DNA from: Corallococcus sp. NCRR
GTDB lineage: Bacteria; Myxococcota; Myxococcia; Myxococcales; Myxococcaceae
Assembly (NCBI RefSeq): GCF_026965535.1
Contig: NZ_CP114039.1
Location: 5,332,001 to 5,396,000 of the forward strand
DNA length: 64,000 bases
Direction of reading: 5' to 3'
Shown: one piece after another, positions 28,022 through 37,598 of the stretch
Layout of the letters: each line of letters starts with the position of its first letter
How positions within the stretch are numbered: the first letter of the stretch is position 1
Notes under the pieces: model-generated
What the model was told of the DNA's origin: nothing
The model's database searches: none
What the model saw: only the letters and a program-made list of their open reading frames with translations
Position numbers and translations under genes: made by a program

Positions 28022-29593
28022 ATGACGTTGAAGACCCGACTGCTGGTCGTCTCCACGGCTGGCCTGTTCGCCGCCGCGCCCGCCGTGGCCAAGCCGCTGG
28101 ATGGCGCCAGCACCGACGTGATGATCCAGGGCTTCCACTGGAACTCCGCCAGCGCGGGCGGGTGGTGGAACACGGTGAAGAACAACGCGGCCGCGGTGAA
28201 GGCCGCGGGCTTCACGATGATCTGGCTGCCGCCGCCCTCGGACGCGGCGTCCACGCAGGGCTATCTGCCCCGGCAGCTCAACGTGCTCAACTCCAGCTAC
28301 GGCACGGAGGCGGAGCTCACCCAGGCGCTGGCCGCGCTCAACGCGCAGGGCGTGAAGCCCATCGCGGACATCGTGGTGAACCACCGCGTGGGCACCGCCA
28401 ACTGGGCGGACTTCACCAACCCCACCTGGAGCGGCTGCAGCGCGGTGGCCGCGGGGGATGAATGGCCGAGCGCCTGCGGCAACGCGGACAGCGGCGAGGG
28501 CTACGCCGCGGCGCGAGACCTGGACCACTCGCAGGCGAACGTGCGCGCGGACCTGAAGACGTGGATGGGCACCCGGCTGAAGGGCGTGGGCTTCGCGGGC
28601 TGGCGCTTCGACTTCGTGAAGGGCTTCGCGGGCAGCTACGTGAAGGAGTACGTCACCGCGACCGACCCGTGGTTCTGCGTGGGTGAGTTCTGGCCCACGA
28701 ACTACTTCGACGCGAACAACCCCGCCAACTGGAAGCAGCAGATCGTCAACTGGGTGGACGCGACCACGGGCACCTGCGCCGCGTTCGACTTCGCCACCAA
28801 GGGCCTGCTCAACGACGCGCTCACCAACAACAACTACTCGCGCCTGAAGGCGTCCGACGGCAAGCCCGCGGGCGGCATCGGCTGGTGGGCCAGCCGCCAC
28901 GTCACCTTCGTGGACAACCACGACACGGGCCCCAGCGAGACGTGCGGCAACGGGCAGAACCACTGGCCGGTGCCGTGCACCAAGGTGATGACGGGCTACG
29001 CCTACGTGCTCACCCACCCGGGCATCCCCACCGTCTACTGGGCGCACTACTTCAACTGGGGCCTGGGCAGCTCCATCAAGACGCTGATGGACATCCGCAA
29101 GAACGCGGGCCTCACGTCCGAGTCCACCGTCAGCATCCAGCGCGCGGAGAGCGGCCTGTACGCGGCCATCATCGGCGGCAAGGTGGCGGTGCGGCTGGGC
29201 ACCGGCTCCTGGACCCCGGGCACCGGCTGGACGCAGGCGGCCTCCGGCACGGACTACACGGTGTGGACCACCAGCACCACGCCGCCCCCCACCGGCACCA
29301 CCGCCAACGTGGAGTTCGTGTGCAACAACGGCACGACCGTGATGGGCCAGAACGTCTACGTGGCCGGCAGCGTCGCGGCGCTCGACAACTGGAGCCCCAC
29401 CACCTCCAAGATCCTCAACCCCACCGCGTACCCCACCTGGCGCGGCACCTTCGCGCTGCCCGCGAACACCACCGTGCAGTGGAAGTGCCTCAAGCGCGAC
29501 GGCAGCGGCAACGTCGTCTGGCAGGGCGGTAGCAACAACACCGTCACCACCCCCGCGGCCGGCGGCAGCATCACCGCCACCGCCAGCTTCTAA
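28022..29593 (+). CDS. Secreted alpha-amylase, GH13 with C-terminal CBM20
   Basis: Extracellular starch-degrading enzyme of 523 residues with a signal peptide (about 23 residues, ending PAVA-KP). The four GH13 regions are visible: DIVVNH, GWRFDF with nucleophile Asp197, GEFW with acid/base Glu222, and FVDNHD with Asp301. The opening VMIQGFHWNS, and the region after the last aspartate (TKVMTGYAYVLTHPGIPTVY), resemble maltotetraose-forming amylases. A Pro/Thr linker leads to a CBM20 starch-binding domain (about 425-523). The frame is open upstream, but the signal peptide sets the start. A strong terminator follows. Confidence 0.95.
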   Translation: MTLKTRLLVVSTAGLFAAAPAVAKPLDGASTDVMIQGFHWNSASAGGWWNTVKNNAAAVKAAGFTMIWLPPPSDAASTQGYLPRQLNVLNSSYGTEAELTQALAALNAQGVKPIADIVVNHRVGTANWADFTNPTWSGCSAVAAGDEWPSACGNADSGEGYAAARDLDHSQANVRADLKTWMGTRLKGVGFAGWRFDFVKGFAGSYVKEYVTATDPWFCVGEFWPTNYFDANNPANWKQQIVNWVDATTGTCAAFDFATKGLLNDALTNNNYSRLKASDGKPAGGIGWWASRHVTFVDNHDTGPSETCGNGQNHWPVPCTKVMTGYAYVLTHPGIPTVYWAHYFNWGLGSSIKTLMDIRKNAGLTSESTVSIQRAESGLYAAIIGGKVAVRLGTGSWTPGTGWTQAASGTDYTVWTTSTTPPPTGTTANVEFVCNNGTTVMGQNVYVAGSVAALDNWSPTTSKILNPTAYPTWRGTFALPANTTVQWKCLKRDGSGNVVWQGGSNNTVTTPAAGGSITATASF

Positions 29594-29602
29594 GAGGCCG
29601 GG

Positions 29603-29641
29603 ACAGGCGCCCCTGTCGCATGGCTTGCCGGGGGCGCCTGT
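29603..29641 (+). terminator. Hairpin terminator of the amylase gene
   Basis: A perfect 11-bp stem (ACAGGCGCCCC with GGGGCGCCTGT) and a 17-base loop begin 9 bp after the stop; a short GTTTC follows. Confidence 0.8.
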
Positions 29642-29743
29642 GTTTCATCTGTTGCTTGAGTTCCATGCTTCAAGCTGTCACAGGGGCCGCTTCACTCCCC
29701 TGAGGCGGGCCGGTCCCGCCCTCCTGGAACGAAGGTGGACGCG

Positions 29744-30724
29744 ATGAAGCGTGGAACGGCAGTGGTGTGGTGCATGGCCGCGGTGGGCCTGCTGGGCGCC
29801 TGTGGCGGTCCGTCGGAAGAGCCCCTGGCGAACGGCGGCATGGTGACGGCGCGGTCGCAGGCGCTGGTGTCGCCTCCGGCCTCGCTGTCCGGTGGCTTCA
29901 TGAACTACCTGGGCACGCTCACGGTGGGCGGCGCGGTGTCGTCGAACACCGGCACGACGGCGGCCTACGAGGGCTTCAAGCTCACCGTCGCGGCGCACAC
30001 GCAGGTGGCGTTGGAGGTCACGCACCTGGGCACCGGCGTGGGCGTGGACACGGGCCTCTTCGTGTATGGCCCCAAGGACGCGAACGGCAGCTACGGCACG
30101 CGCATCCTCTTCCAGGACGACGACTCCGGCTACGGCGAGCTGAGCAAGATTCCGCTCGCGACCCTCGACACGGCGGGCGAGTACCTGGTGGTGGTGGGTT
30201 GGAGCAACGGCCTGGGCAAGCAGTACCGCCTCCAGGCCTCGTGCGTGGGCGGCGCGTGCGTGGCGAACCCGACCCCGGCGCCTGCCGGCACCCCGGTGAA
30301 GCTGGCGGCGTTCCCCCTGGAGCCGGGACTCCAGGCGCTGCTCGACACCGGCAACGCGTACCGCGAGGACATGTTCTCCTTCCTCGACCGGTATGACTTC
30401 GCGTGGCCGTACTCGACGCCCGCGACGCTGGACGCCGCGGCGGCGGCGGTGCTCGCGCGCAGCGAGTACTCAGGCTACCGCAACAAGGTGCCGACCACGT
30501 CCACCTATGCGGCGTTCCAGTCCCAGATGTACCTGCAGTTCCAGGGGCTGCACCCGGCCATCCCCGCCACCTACGGCGAGGACCCCGCGAACGCGCAGGT
30601 GAGGAGCTACTTCCGCGAGTTCAGCACCGGTCCCAACGGGGACAACTGGCGCACGCTCAACATCATCCTGCTGCCCGTCTCCCGCCACGTCCTCGTGTAC
30701 GAGCAGACCGCCCACGAAATCTGA
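29744..30724 (+). CDS. Lipoprotein with a PPC-like beta domain
   Basis: The 326-residue protein starts at an ATG preceded by GAAGGTGG and has the lipobox LLGAC. Residues about 45-165 (EGFKLTVAAHTQVALEVTHL ... DTGLFVYGP, ILFQDDDSGYGELSKIPL, TAGEYLVVVGW) look like the pre-peptidase C-terminal beta sandwich often found in secreted hydrolases. The C-terminal 150 residues are helical with many aromatic residues and no motif I can name. An upstream GTG three codons earlier is an alternative start. Envelope location is clear; the function is not. Confidence 0.7.
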   Translation: MKRGTAVVWCMAAVGLLGACGGPSEEPLANGGMVTARSQALVSPPASLSGGFMNYLGTLTVGGAVSSNTGTTAAYEGFKLTVAAHTQVALEVTHLGTGVGVDTGLFVYGPKDANGSYGTRILFQDDDSGYGELSKIPLATLDTAGEYLVVVGWSNGLGKQYRLQASCVGGACVANPTPAPAGTPVKLAAFPLEPGLQALLDTGNAYREDMFSFLDRYDFAWPYSTPATLDAAAAAVLARSEYSGYRNKVPTTSTYAAFQSQMYLQFQGLHPAIPATYGEDPANAQVRSYFREFSTGPNGDNWRTLNIILLPVSRHVLVYEQTAHEI

Positions 30725-30751
30725 CGCGCACGGCAGTCCGCCGGAAACACC

Positions 30752-30795
30752 ACCGCCCTCCTCTTCGCGTACCGGAAGGGGAGGGCGGTCTGTTT
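30752..30795. terminator. Terminator between convergent lipoprotein and RND genes
   Basis: A 10-bp stem (ACCGCCCTCC with GGAGGGCGGT), an 18-base loop and a trailing CTGTTTT serve the rightward gene; the stem may also act on the leftward RND operon. Confidence 0.8.
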
Positions 30796-30816
30796 TCGAA
30801 GCGCTGACGAATCAGC

Positions 30817-33800
30817 TCACGGCGAGGGGGCCGGGGACGGCTCGTGCGACGGGGGCGCGTCCTCCTCACCGCTGGAGCGCTTCGCGTCCCCACGTACCTT
30901 CTGCATGAGGATGTAGAGGCCCGGGATGAAGATGAGGTTGATGATGGTGGACACCAGCATGCCGCCGAACACCGCGGTGCCCAGCGAGTTGCGCGCCGCC
31001 GCGCCCGCGCCGGACGCCGTCATCAGTGGCACCACGCCCAGGAGGAACGCGATGGACGTCATGAGGATGGGGCGCAGGCGGACCTCCGCCGCCGTCACCA
31101 CCGCGTCCAGCGCGCTCTTGCCCTGCTCGCGCAGCTGCTCCGCGAACTCCACGATGAGGATGGCGTTCTTGGACGCGAGGCCCACGAGCATCACCAGACC
31201 CACCTGGCAGAACACGTCGTTCGCGTAGCCGCGCGCCACCTGCAACCCCAGCGCGCCCATGATGGCCAGCGGCACGGACAGGATGATGACGAACGGGAGG
31301 CTGAAGGACTCGTACTGCGCCGCCAGCACCAGGAACACGAAGAGGATGCCCAGGCCGAAGATGATCATCGTCTGGCCGCCGGACTCCTTCTGCTCCAGGC
31401 TGATGCCCGTCCACTCGGACGACATGCCCTGGGGCAGCGACGCCTGCGCCACCTGCTCCATGGCCTCCAGCGCCTGGCCGGACGACACGCCGGGCGCGCC
31501 CTGGCCGTTGATCTCCACGGAGCGGAACAGGTTGTAGTGCTTGATGACCTGCGCGGAGACGATGGGCGTCACCTTCACCAGCGACTCCAGCGGGATCATG
31601 TCGCCGCCTTCCGTGCGCGCGTAGAAGGAGCCGATGTCCTGGGGGCTGTCGCGGAACTGCTGCTCGGCCTGCACGTACACGCGGTAGGTGCGGCTGGCGT
31701 AGTTGAAGTCGTTGACGTACTGGCTGCCCATGTAGAGCTGCATCACGCCGAAGATCTGCTCGATGGGCACGCCCAGCGCCTTGGCCTTCTGGCGGTCCAC
31801 CTCCACGTCCAGGATGGGCGTGTTGGCGTTGAACGGGGTGAAGACGCCGCGCAGGCGGCCCTCCTCATTGCCCTTCTGCACCATCTCCTGCGTGGCGTTG
31901 GCCAGGTCCTCCAGCGAGTGGTTGCCGGCGACGTCCTCCACGATGAACTGGAAGCCGCCCACGCTGCCCACGCCTCGGATGGCGGGGGGCTGGAAGGGGA
32001 TGACGCGCGCGCTGCCAATCTTGCCCAGCGGCCCGCGCAGCCGCTCCACCAGCGCGGCCACGGACTGGTCCTTCCCGGTGCGCTCCTCCCACGGCTTGAG
32101 GGCCGTGAAGACGGTGGCGTAGTTGGAGCCGTTGCCGTTGGGAGAGAACCCACCGATGGCGAACATCACGTTCACCTCCGGCTGGGCCTTGAGCACGCCC
32201 TCCACCTCCTGGAGCACCTTCTCCGTCTGGCTGAGGGACATGCCCTCCGGGCCCTGCACGGAGATGATGACGTAGCCCTGGTCCTCATCCGGGATGAAGC
32301 CGGTGGGCGCGGAGCGGAACAGCATCACCGTGGCGCCGATGCAGGCGAGGAACGCCACCAGCACGATGACCGGGTGCACCAGCAGCTTGCGCAGCCCCTT
32401 GCCGTACAGGTCGCGCGTCCAGTCCAGCACCTGATCCACCTTGCGGAAGAACACCCACTTGGGGCCGTGGTGGTGCTTGAGCAGCCGCGCGGACAGGGCG
32501 GGCGTGAGCGTCAGCGCGCAGAAGGTGGACAGGGCCACCGACGCGGCGATGGTGAGCGCGAACTGGCGGTAGATGGAGCCCGTGGTGCCCGGGAAGAGGG
32601 CCACCGGGATGAACACCGCCACCAGCACCACGGAGATGGCCACCACCGCGCCGGCCACCTCCTTCATGCCTTCGCGCGCCGCCTGGAGCGCGTTGAGCCC
32701 GCGCTCCGCCATCAGGCGCTCGATGTTCTCGATCACGACGATGGCGTCGTCCACCACGAGGCCCGTGGCCAGTGTCAGGCCGAAGAGCGTCAGCGTGTTG
32801 ATGGAGAAGCCCATCAGGTAGACGAACGCGAACGTGCCCACGAGCGACACCGGCAGGGTGAGCGCCGTAATCAACACGCTGCGCCACCCGTGCAGGAACA
32901 GGAAGATGACCAGGATGACGAGCGCGATGGCTTCGATGAGGGTGTGGATCACCTCATTGACGGAGGCGCGCACCGCGAGCGTGGTGTCCGTGCCGGTGCG
33001 GTACTCCAGGCCCGGCGGGAAGGACTGCGCCAGGCGGTCCAGTTCCTTGATGACGCCGTCGCGCACGTCCAGCGCGTTGGCGGTGGGCAACTGGAAGATG
33101 GCCAGGCCCACGCCGGTGCGGCCGTTGAAGCGCAAGAGGGTGGCGTAGTTCTCCGCGCCCAGCTCCACGCGGCCCACGTCCTTCACCGTGACGGCCTTGC
33201 CGTCGTTGTTGCGCATGAGCACGATGTCGCCGAACTCCTCCGGCTCCGCCAGGCGGCCCCGGGCGCGCACGGCGATCTGATACGGCTGCTCGTCGCTGGA
33301 CGGCGGCTGGCCCACCTGGCCCGCGGCCACCTGGAGGTTCTGCTCCTGGAGCGCGCGCACCACGTCCTGCGGCGTCATGTTCCGGCGCGCCAGCTCGGAG
33401 GGGTCCAACCACAGGCGCATGGAGAACTTGCGCTCACCGAAGATGCGCACCTCGCCCACGCCGCGCACGCGCTTGATGGCGTCCTTGAGGTTCACGTCCG
33501 CGTAGTTGGAGAGGAACTTCGCGTCGTAGCGGTTGTCCGGGGAGGACAGGCCCACCGTCAGCAGCATCTGGCTGGAGGCCTTGTTCACCACGATGCCGGT
33601 CTGGTTCACCTGCGCGGGCAGGCGGGCCGCGGCGCGGCTGACGCGGTTCTGCACGTCCACCGCCGCCACCTCGATGTTGCGCGTGGGGGCGAAGGTGACG
33701 GTGATGGTGCTGGTGCCGTCGTTGCTGCTGGTGGAGGTGATGTAGCGCATGTCCTCCACACCGTTGAGCTCCTGCTCCAACGGGATGGTGACGGCGGACT

Positions 33801-33975
33801 CCACCACCTCGGCGCTGGCGCCGACGTAGGTGCTGGTGACGGTGACTTGCGGCGGCGCCAGGTCCGGGTACTGCGCGATGGGCAGCGTCGGGATGGCGAT
33901 GACGCCCACCAGCGTCAGGATGATGGAGCAGACGATGGCGAAGACAGGCCTGCGGATGAAGAAGTCGACGAACAC
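30817..33975 (-). CDS. RND multidrug efflux transporter (HAE-1, AcrB/MexB-like)
   Basis: Inner-membrane trimeric proton/drug antiporter of 1052 residues, the usual HAE-1 length. The start MFVDFFIRRPVFAIV is typical. Helix 4 has the proton-relay pair Asp409-Asp410 (GLVVDDAIVV) and helix 10 the conserved lysine in GLASKNAILIVEFA. Two large periplasmic loops lie after helices 1 and 7. It is the last gene of a channel-adaptor-transporter operon read leftward from a promoter near 36.7 kb, facing a MarR regulator. Substrates are unknown; the family exports lipophilic drugs, bile salts or solvents. Confidence 0.97.
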   Translation of the reverse strand: MFVDFFIRRPVFAIVCSIILTLVGVIAIPTLPIAQYPDLAPPQVTVTSTYVGASAEVVESAVTIPLEQELNGVEDMRYITSTSSNDGTSTITVTFAPTRNIEVAAVDVQNRVSRAAARLPAQVNQTGIVVNKASSQMLLTVGLSSPDNRYDAKFLSNYADVNLKDAIKRVRGVGEVRIFGERKFSMRLWLDPSELARRNMTPQDVVRALQEQNLQVAAGQVGQPPSSDEQPYQIAVRARGRLAEPEEFGDIVLMRNNDGKAVTVKDVGRVELGAENYATLLRFNGRTGVGLAIFQLPTANALDVRDGVIKELDRLAQSFPPGLEYRTGTDTTLAVRASVNEVIHTLIEAIALVILVIFLFLHGWRSVLITALTLPVSLVGTFAFVYLMGFSINTLTLFGLTLATGLVVDDAIVVIENIERLMAERGLNALQAAREGMKEVAGAVVAISVVLVAVFIPVALFPGTTGSIYRQFALTIAASVALSTFCALTLTPALSARLLKHHHGPKWVFFRKVDQVLDWTRDLYGKGLRKLLVHPVIVLVAFLACIGATVMLFRSAPTGFIPDEDQGYVIISVQGPEGMSLSQTEKVLQEVEGVLKAQPEVNVMFAIGGFSPNGNGSNYATVFTALKPWEERTGKDQSVAALVERLRGPLGKIGSARVIPFQPPAIRGVGSVGGFQFIVEDVAGNHSLEDLANATQEMVQKGNEEGRLRGVFTPFNANTPILDVEVDRQKAKALGVPIEQIFGVMQLYMGSQYVNDFNYASRTYRVYVQAEQQFRDSPQDIGSFYARTEGGDMIPLESLVKVTPIVSAQVIKHYNLFRSVEINGQGAPGVSSGQALEAMEQVAQASLPQGMSSEWTGISLEQKESGGQTMIIFGLGILFVFLVLAAQYESFSLPFVIILSVPLAIMGALGLQVARGYANDVFCQVGLVMLVGLASKNAILIVEFAEQLREQGKSALDAVVTAAEVRLRPILMTSIAFLLGVVPLMTASGAGAAARNSLGTAVFGGMLVSTIINLIFIPGLYILMQKVRGDAKRSSGEEDAPPSHEPSPAPSP

Positions 33976-34002
33976 GGTGTGGCGCCTCTCTGGACTCGTC
34001 TG

Positions 34003-35145
34003 CTAGCGGCTGCCGCCGGTGGTGCCGCCGCCACCGGACGCGGTGCGGGGCGGCTGGGAGGACTCGTCGGTGTTCACGGTGACCTGCTTGGGAATGACGG
34101 GCATGCCGTCGCGCAGCATGTGCAGCGACGACACCGCGACCAGGTCGCCCTGCTTCAGGCCGCCCTCGACGACGTAGGACATGTCACCCAGCTGCCCCAG
34201 GGCCACCGGGCGGCGCTCCACCAGCGTCTTGCCGTCCTTCTTCTCCACCACCATGGCGAAGGGCTGGCCGCTCTGGCGCACCACCGCGAGCGCCGGAATC
34301 TGGAGCGCGTCCCGCGTGGCGTACACCAGCCGCGCCCGCAGCAGCTCGCTGGGGCGCAGGCCCACCGTGTTGCGGAAGGCGGCCTTCACCTCCACCAGCT
34401 GCGTGCGGGGGTCCGTCTGCGGCGCCACGTAGAAGACGGTGCTGGAGAGGATGACCTTGCCCTGCTGATCCAACAGCTCCAGCTGGGTGTCCGGCTTGAT
34501 CGACCGCGCGCGGAACGCCGGCACGGACACGCTGACCTCCAGCGCGTCCGCCTGGGCCACGGACGTGAGCACCGTGGTGGCGCTCACGTAGTCACCCACG
34601 CGCACCACCACGTCGCCCATGGTGCCCGCGAACGGCGCGCGCACCACGTGGAACTGCAGCTGCACCTGGCGCTGGGCCACGTTCGCGCCGGCCGCGCGCG
34701 ACGCCGCCTCCGCCGCCTTCACCGCCGCCTGGGCGCGCTCCAACTCCTGCACGCTGGCCAGACCCTCGCGGTTGAGGGACTCGGTGCGCGCGAGGGTGCG
34801 CTTCGCCAGCTCCAGCTCCACCGCGGAGGAGCTCTGCTGGGCCTGCGCGCTGTCCAGCGCCGCGGTCTCCTGACGCGCGTCCACCTCGATCAGCGGCGTG
34901 CCGGCCTCCACCTTCTGGCCGGGCTTCACCAGGATCTTGCGGATGTAGCCGTTCACCTGCGGCAGCACCGACACGCTCTGCCGCGACAGGAGCGACCCCA
35001 GGTACTCCCCGGTGTCCCGCACCTGGTGCGGCGCCAGGGACACGACCTGGACCTCGCGCGGCGGCGGAGCGGCCTTCGCCTCCGGCTTGCCCGAGCACCC
35101 GGCCACGCCAGCCACCAGCGCCGCGCCCCACACCGTCTTCGTCAT
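34003..35145 (-). CDS. RND adaptor lipoprotein (AcrA/MexA-like membrane fusion protein)
   Basis: The 380-residue periplasmic adaptor begins MTKTVWGAALVAGVAGC, a lipoprotein signal. An earlier Met 13 codons upstream lies inside the end of the channel gene and is less likely. Lipoyl halves are seen at GYIRKILVKPGQKVEAGTPL and VVRAPFAGTMGDVVVRVGDY, flanking an Ala/Glu coiled-coil hairpin; the beta-barrel and membrane-proximal parts follow. It ends in a Gly/Thr-rich tail. It bridges the RND pump and the outer-membrane channel encoded on either side of it. Confidence 0.95.
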   Translation of the reverse strand: MTKTVWGAALVAGVAGCSGKPEAKAAPPPREVQVVSLAPHQVRDTGEYLGSLLSRQSVSVLPQVNGYIRKILVKPGQKVEAGTPLIEVDARQETAALDSAQAQQSSSAVELELAKRTLARTESLNREGLASVQELERAQAAVKAAEAASRAAGANVAQRQVQLQFHVVRAPFAGTMGDVVVRVGDYVSATTVLTSVAQADALEVSVSVPAFRARSIKPDTQLELLDQQGKVILSSTVFYVAPQTDPRTQLVEVKAAFRNTVGLRPSELLRARLVYATRDALQIPALAVVRQSGQPFAMVVEKKDGKTLVERRPVALGQLGDMSYVVEGGLKQGDLVAVSSLHMLRDGMPVIPKQVTVNTDESSQPPRTASGGGGTTGGSR

Positions 35146-35171
35146 CAGCGCCTTCAGGGGGCGTACCCTCG

Positions 35172-36611
35172 TCACCAGTCGCACCGGGCCTCCGTCAGGA
35201 ACGCGTCCAGGCGGGCCTGGACGAGCTCGAATTCCCTCAAAACCAATGCGAGCTGGGCCTGGCGGAGGGCGGCTCCGCTCTGCACCAGCTCCAAACTGCT
35301 ACCTCGTCCCACCTCGAAGGCCCGGCGCGTGAGCCGGTCCGTCCGGTCCGCCAGCTCCAGGGACTCGGCGGCGGTCTTCAACAAGGCTTCGGCCACTTCC
35401 ACTCCACGCCGCGCGCGGGAAACCTCCACCCCCACGTTGCGGCGGGTGGCCTCGGCGGACTGCGCGGCCTGTTCTTCAATGCCCTTGCGCTCGCGCACGA
35501 GCCCTTCGCGCTGGCCGCCCTCCCACAGGGGGACGGACAGCACCGCGGACACGTTCCAGGTGGCGAAGCGGCCAAAGCCGGGGTCGGTGGTGAAACCCAC
35601 CAGCGTGCTGCTCAGCCCCAGGGTGGGCAGGTAACCGGCGGAAGCCTGGCGCCGGCTCTCCCGGGCCGCGTCCACGTTGGCCCGCTGGGCCACCAGGTCC
35701 GGCCGGTTGGCCAGGTCCTGCAGGGGGGCGCACTGCTGGCGCGTCTCCTCCACCAGCCCGCCCAGGTTGAACGCCGGGTTGACGCCCACGCCGTGGTCCT
35801 CGCCCAGGGACAGGCCCAGCGACTCGCGCGTGCGGCGCAGCTGCTCGTCCCCGGCCACCAGCGCCTGCCGCGCCACCGCCACGTCCTGGCTCACCCGCAC
35901 CACGTCCAACTGCGTGCCGGCGCCCAGTTCGAAGGAGCGCTGGGTGATGGCGTAGCGCTCCAGCGCCTGACGCAGGCCCACGCGGTTGATTTCGGCGGCG
36001 CGCTCGGCGGCCACCGTGGCCACCAGCACCTGCGCCAGCCCCTGGGTGAGGCGGCGCTGCACGTCCTGGAGGCTGGCCACGGACGCGGACTCGAAGGCCT
36101 TCGCGGACGACAGGCCCCGCCACGCCCCCACATCGATGATGGACTGGGTGAGGGACGCGGACACGGTGCCCAGGGGCGCGCTGGGACCCGCCACCCCGGT
36201 GCCGGTGTTGGAGCCGCCCACGAAGCCGCCGCCCGCGGCGGAGGGCACGTCCGGGTGGAGCACGTCCACGCCCACGCCCGCGGTGGCCCGGGCGTTGGGC
36301 AAGAGCAGGCCCAGGGACTGGCGCCACCGGCCCTGCGCGCGCGTCACGCCGGCCTCCGCGTTGCGCAGGTCCGTGGACTTCTGGCGCACCCGGGTGAGGG
36401 CGTCGTCCCACGTCTTCACCTGCTCCGTCGCGGGCGGGACGGGCGCGAGCATGGGGTCGTCCACCTTCGGCTGGAAGGGGACGACGGCCGGCGCGGACCC
36501 GGCGGCGCTGGCTTCAGGCGCGGGCTGCTTGGGGGCCGGGACCGGGTCCGGCGCCTGCTGCGCGCCGGCGAGGAGAAGGACGAGGAGGGCGCTGGGGGTG
36601 GCCATACTCAA
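35172..36611 (-). CDS. TolC/OprM-family outer-membrane efflux channel
   Basis: Outer-membrane and periplasmic alpha-barrel protein of 479 residues, with a signal peptide and then an extended Pro/Ala-rich linker (about 20-60). Two homologous halves of long helices and short strands are visible, the second containing ASAGYLPTLGLSSTLVGFT and VLSVPLWEGGQREGLV. It is the first gene of the operon, ahead of the adaptor and pump; many proteobacterial RND operons instead place it last. About 67 bases of leader separate it from the predicted transcription start. Confidence 0.94.
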   Translation of the reverse strand: MSMATPSALLVLLLAGAQQAPDPVPAPKQPAPEASAAGSAPAVVPFQPKVDDPMLAPVPPATEQVKTWDDALTRVRQKSTDLRNAEAGVTRAQGRWRQSLGLLLPNARATAGVGVDVLHPDVPSAAGGGFVGGSNTGTGVAGPSAPLGTVSASLTQSIIDVGAWRGLSSAKAFESASVASLQDVQRRLTQGLAQVLVATVAAERAAEINRVGLRQALERYAITQRSFELGAGTQLDVVRVSQDVAVARQALVAGDEQLRRTRESLGLSLGEDHGVGVNPAFNLGGLVEETRQQCAPLQDLANRPDLVAQRANVDAARESRRQASAGYLPTLGLSSTLVGFTTDPGFGRFATWNVSAVLSVPLWEGGQREGLVRERKGIEEQAAQSAEATRRNVGVEVSRARRGVEVAEALLKTAAESLELADRTDRLTRRAFEVGRGSSLELVQSGAALRQAQLALVLREFELVQARLDAFLTEARCDW

Positions 36612-36684
36612 GGAGCGGCAGGTCTTTCCGGCAGGAGCGAGTGGTGGTACCCACCCCGGGGTCCCTGCGCGCAGTCAAGTCAAG

Positions 36685-36713
36685 ATGTAATTGACAACCG
36701 TTGTTGAATGCAA
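36685..36713 (-). promoter_or_regulatory. Predicted RND operon promoter with a MarR operator in its spacer
   Basis: Read leftward, TTGCAT (36713-36708) and TTACAT (36690-36685) are 17 bp apart, a good spacing for -35 and -10 boxes. The spacer is an imperfect palindrome centred on ACAAC-C-GTTGT, and it abuts the ATG of the divergent MarR gene. A MarR dimer here would block the pump promoter and its own gene. Confidence 0.6.
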
Positions 36714-37205
36714 TCATCTCTTACGCCCATGACCATCGCCGAGCAAGTGGCATCGACGCGACGCGCAGTGGTCCGGCTGCTCACCCAGAAAGTGGGTGAG
36801 CAAACGGATCGGCCGCTGATGCAACTGCTCGTGCTGAAGAACATCGGCATCTACGGCATCCACAGTCAGGCGCAGATCGCGGAGCGGCTGCTCATCGACG
36901 CGCCCGCGGTGAGCCGGCTGGTAGACCGGTTGGAAGAGGATGGGCTGGTGGAGCGCCGCGCGGGGGAGAACCGCCGCTGCGTGCGCCTGGAGATCACCGA
37001 GGCCGGGCACCGGGAGTTCCAGGCCCTGGAGCTCGCCGCGCAGTACGTGGATGCCCAGGCGCGCGCGTTCCTGGCGCCGCCGGAGGCCGAGGAGCTGTCG
37101 CGCCTGCTGGACAAGCTCCAGACGGGGCTGTGCCAGCTCCTGGGCAACGAAGCCGCTCCGCCGCCGCGCAAGGACGAACCGGCCCCCTCCAACGACAACG
37201 GGTGA
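36708..37205 (+). CDS. MarR-family transcriptional regulator
   Basis: Winged-helix protein of 165 residues. It has helical dimerisation segments at both ends, the recognition region IAERLLIDAPAVSRLVDRLE (about 62-81) and the wing EDGLVERRAGENRRCVRLEIT. It is divergent from the RND pump operon and faces a palindrome that overlaps its start, so it should repress both until a ligand binds. Two ATGs (36708 and 36729) are possible and neither has a ribosome site, suggesting a leaderless message or weak translation. Confidence 0.93.
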   Translation: MQSSLTPMTIAEQVASTRRAVVRLLTQKVGEQTDRPLMQLLVLKNIGIYGIHSQAQIAERLLIDAPAVSRLVDRLEEDGLVERRAGENRRCVRLEITEAGHREFQALELAAQYVDAQARAFLAPPEAEELSRLLDKLQTGLCQLLGNEAAPPPRKDEPAPSNDNG

Positions 37206-37304
37206 CGACGGGAGGCGGAAGGGCCCGGGCGCGATGCCCGTCCCGCCGCCGCCCCGCCGCCACCCGCGCGCCACGTCCGGGGGGGAGGAGGTGGTCTGTC
37301 GTCA

Positions 37305-37598
37305 CTACCGGTGCCGCGGGATGTTGCGGGCCACGTGCAGGGCCCACGCCTCCGCCGAGTCCAGCTCCGCGCGGGCCTCGGCGTAGCGGTCCTTCGCCCC
37401 TTCACTCTGGTCGTTGGCGAAGATGGCGTCGTGCAGCTCCTTCTGGGCCCGGGTCAGCCGCAGGCTCGTCTGGAGCCACAGCCGGGCCGCCATGCGCGGC
37501 GTAATCACCACCTGGGTGGGATCCCACACCTCCAGGGCGGCGTAGTCAGCGGAGGACAGCTCTTCGTAGTGGGGGGCCTGCTCGGTTTGTCCGTTCAT
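37305..37598 (-). CDS. Small hypothetical helical protein
   Basis: A 97-residue acidic protein starting at MNGQTEQAPHYEELSS. The frame is open further upstream, but that part has no protein-like pattern. It contains TPRMAARLWLQTSLRLTRAQ followed by a helix rich in Ala, Glu and Asp. There is no signal peptide or membrane segment. It lies between the MarR gene and the pilT-like gene, convergent with the former. I do not recognise the family; coding bias and predicted helices support a real gene. Confidence 0.55.
   Translation of the reverse strand: MNGQTEQAPHYEELSSADYAALEVWDPTQVVITPRMAARLWLQTSLRLTRAQKELHDAIFANDQSEGAKDRYAEARAELDSAEAWALHVARNIPRHR

Noticed and set aside
30844..35634. A 1596-codon open frame opposite the RND pump and adaptor
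   Set aside because: The opposite strand encodes clear AcrB- and AcrA-like proteins; this frame is His/Arg/Gly-rich with no motif.
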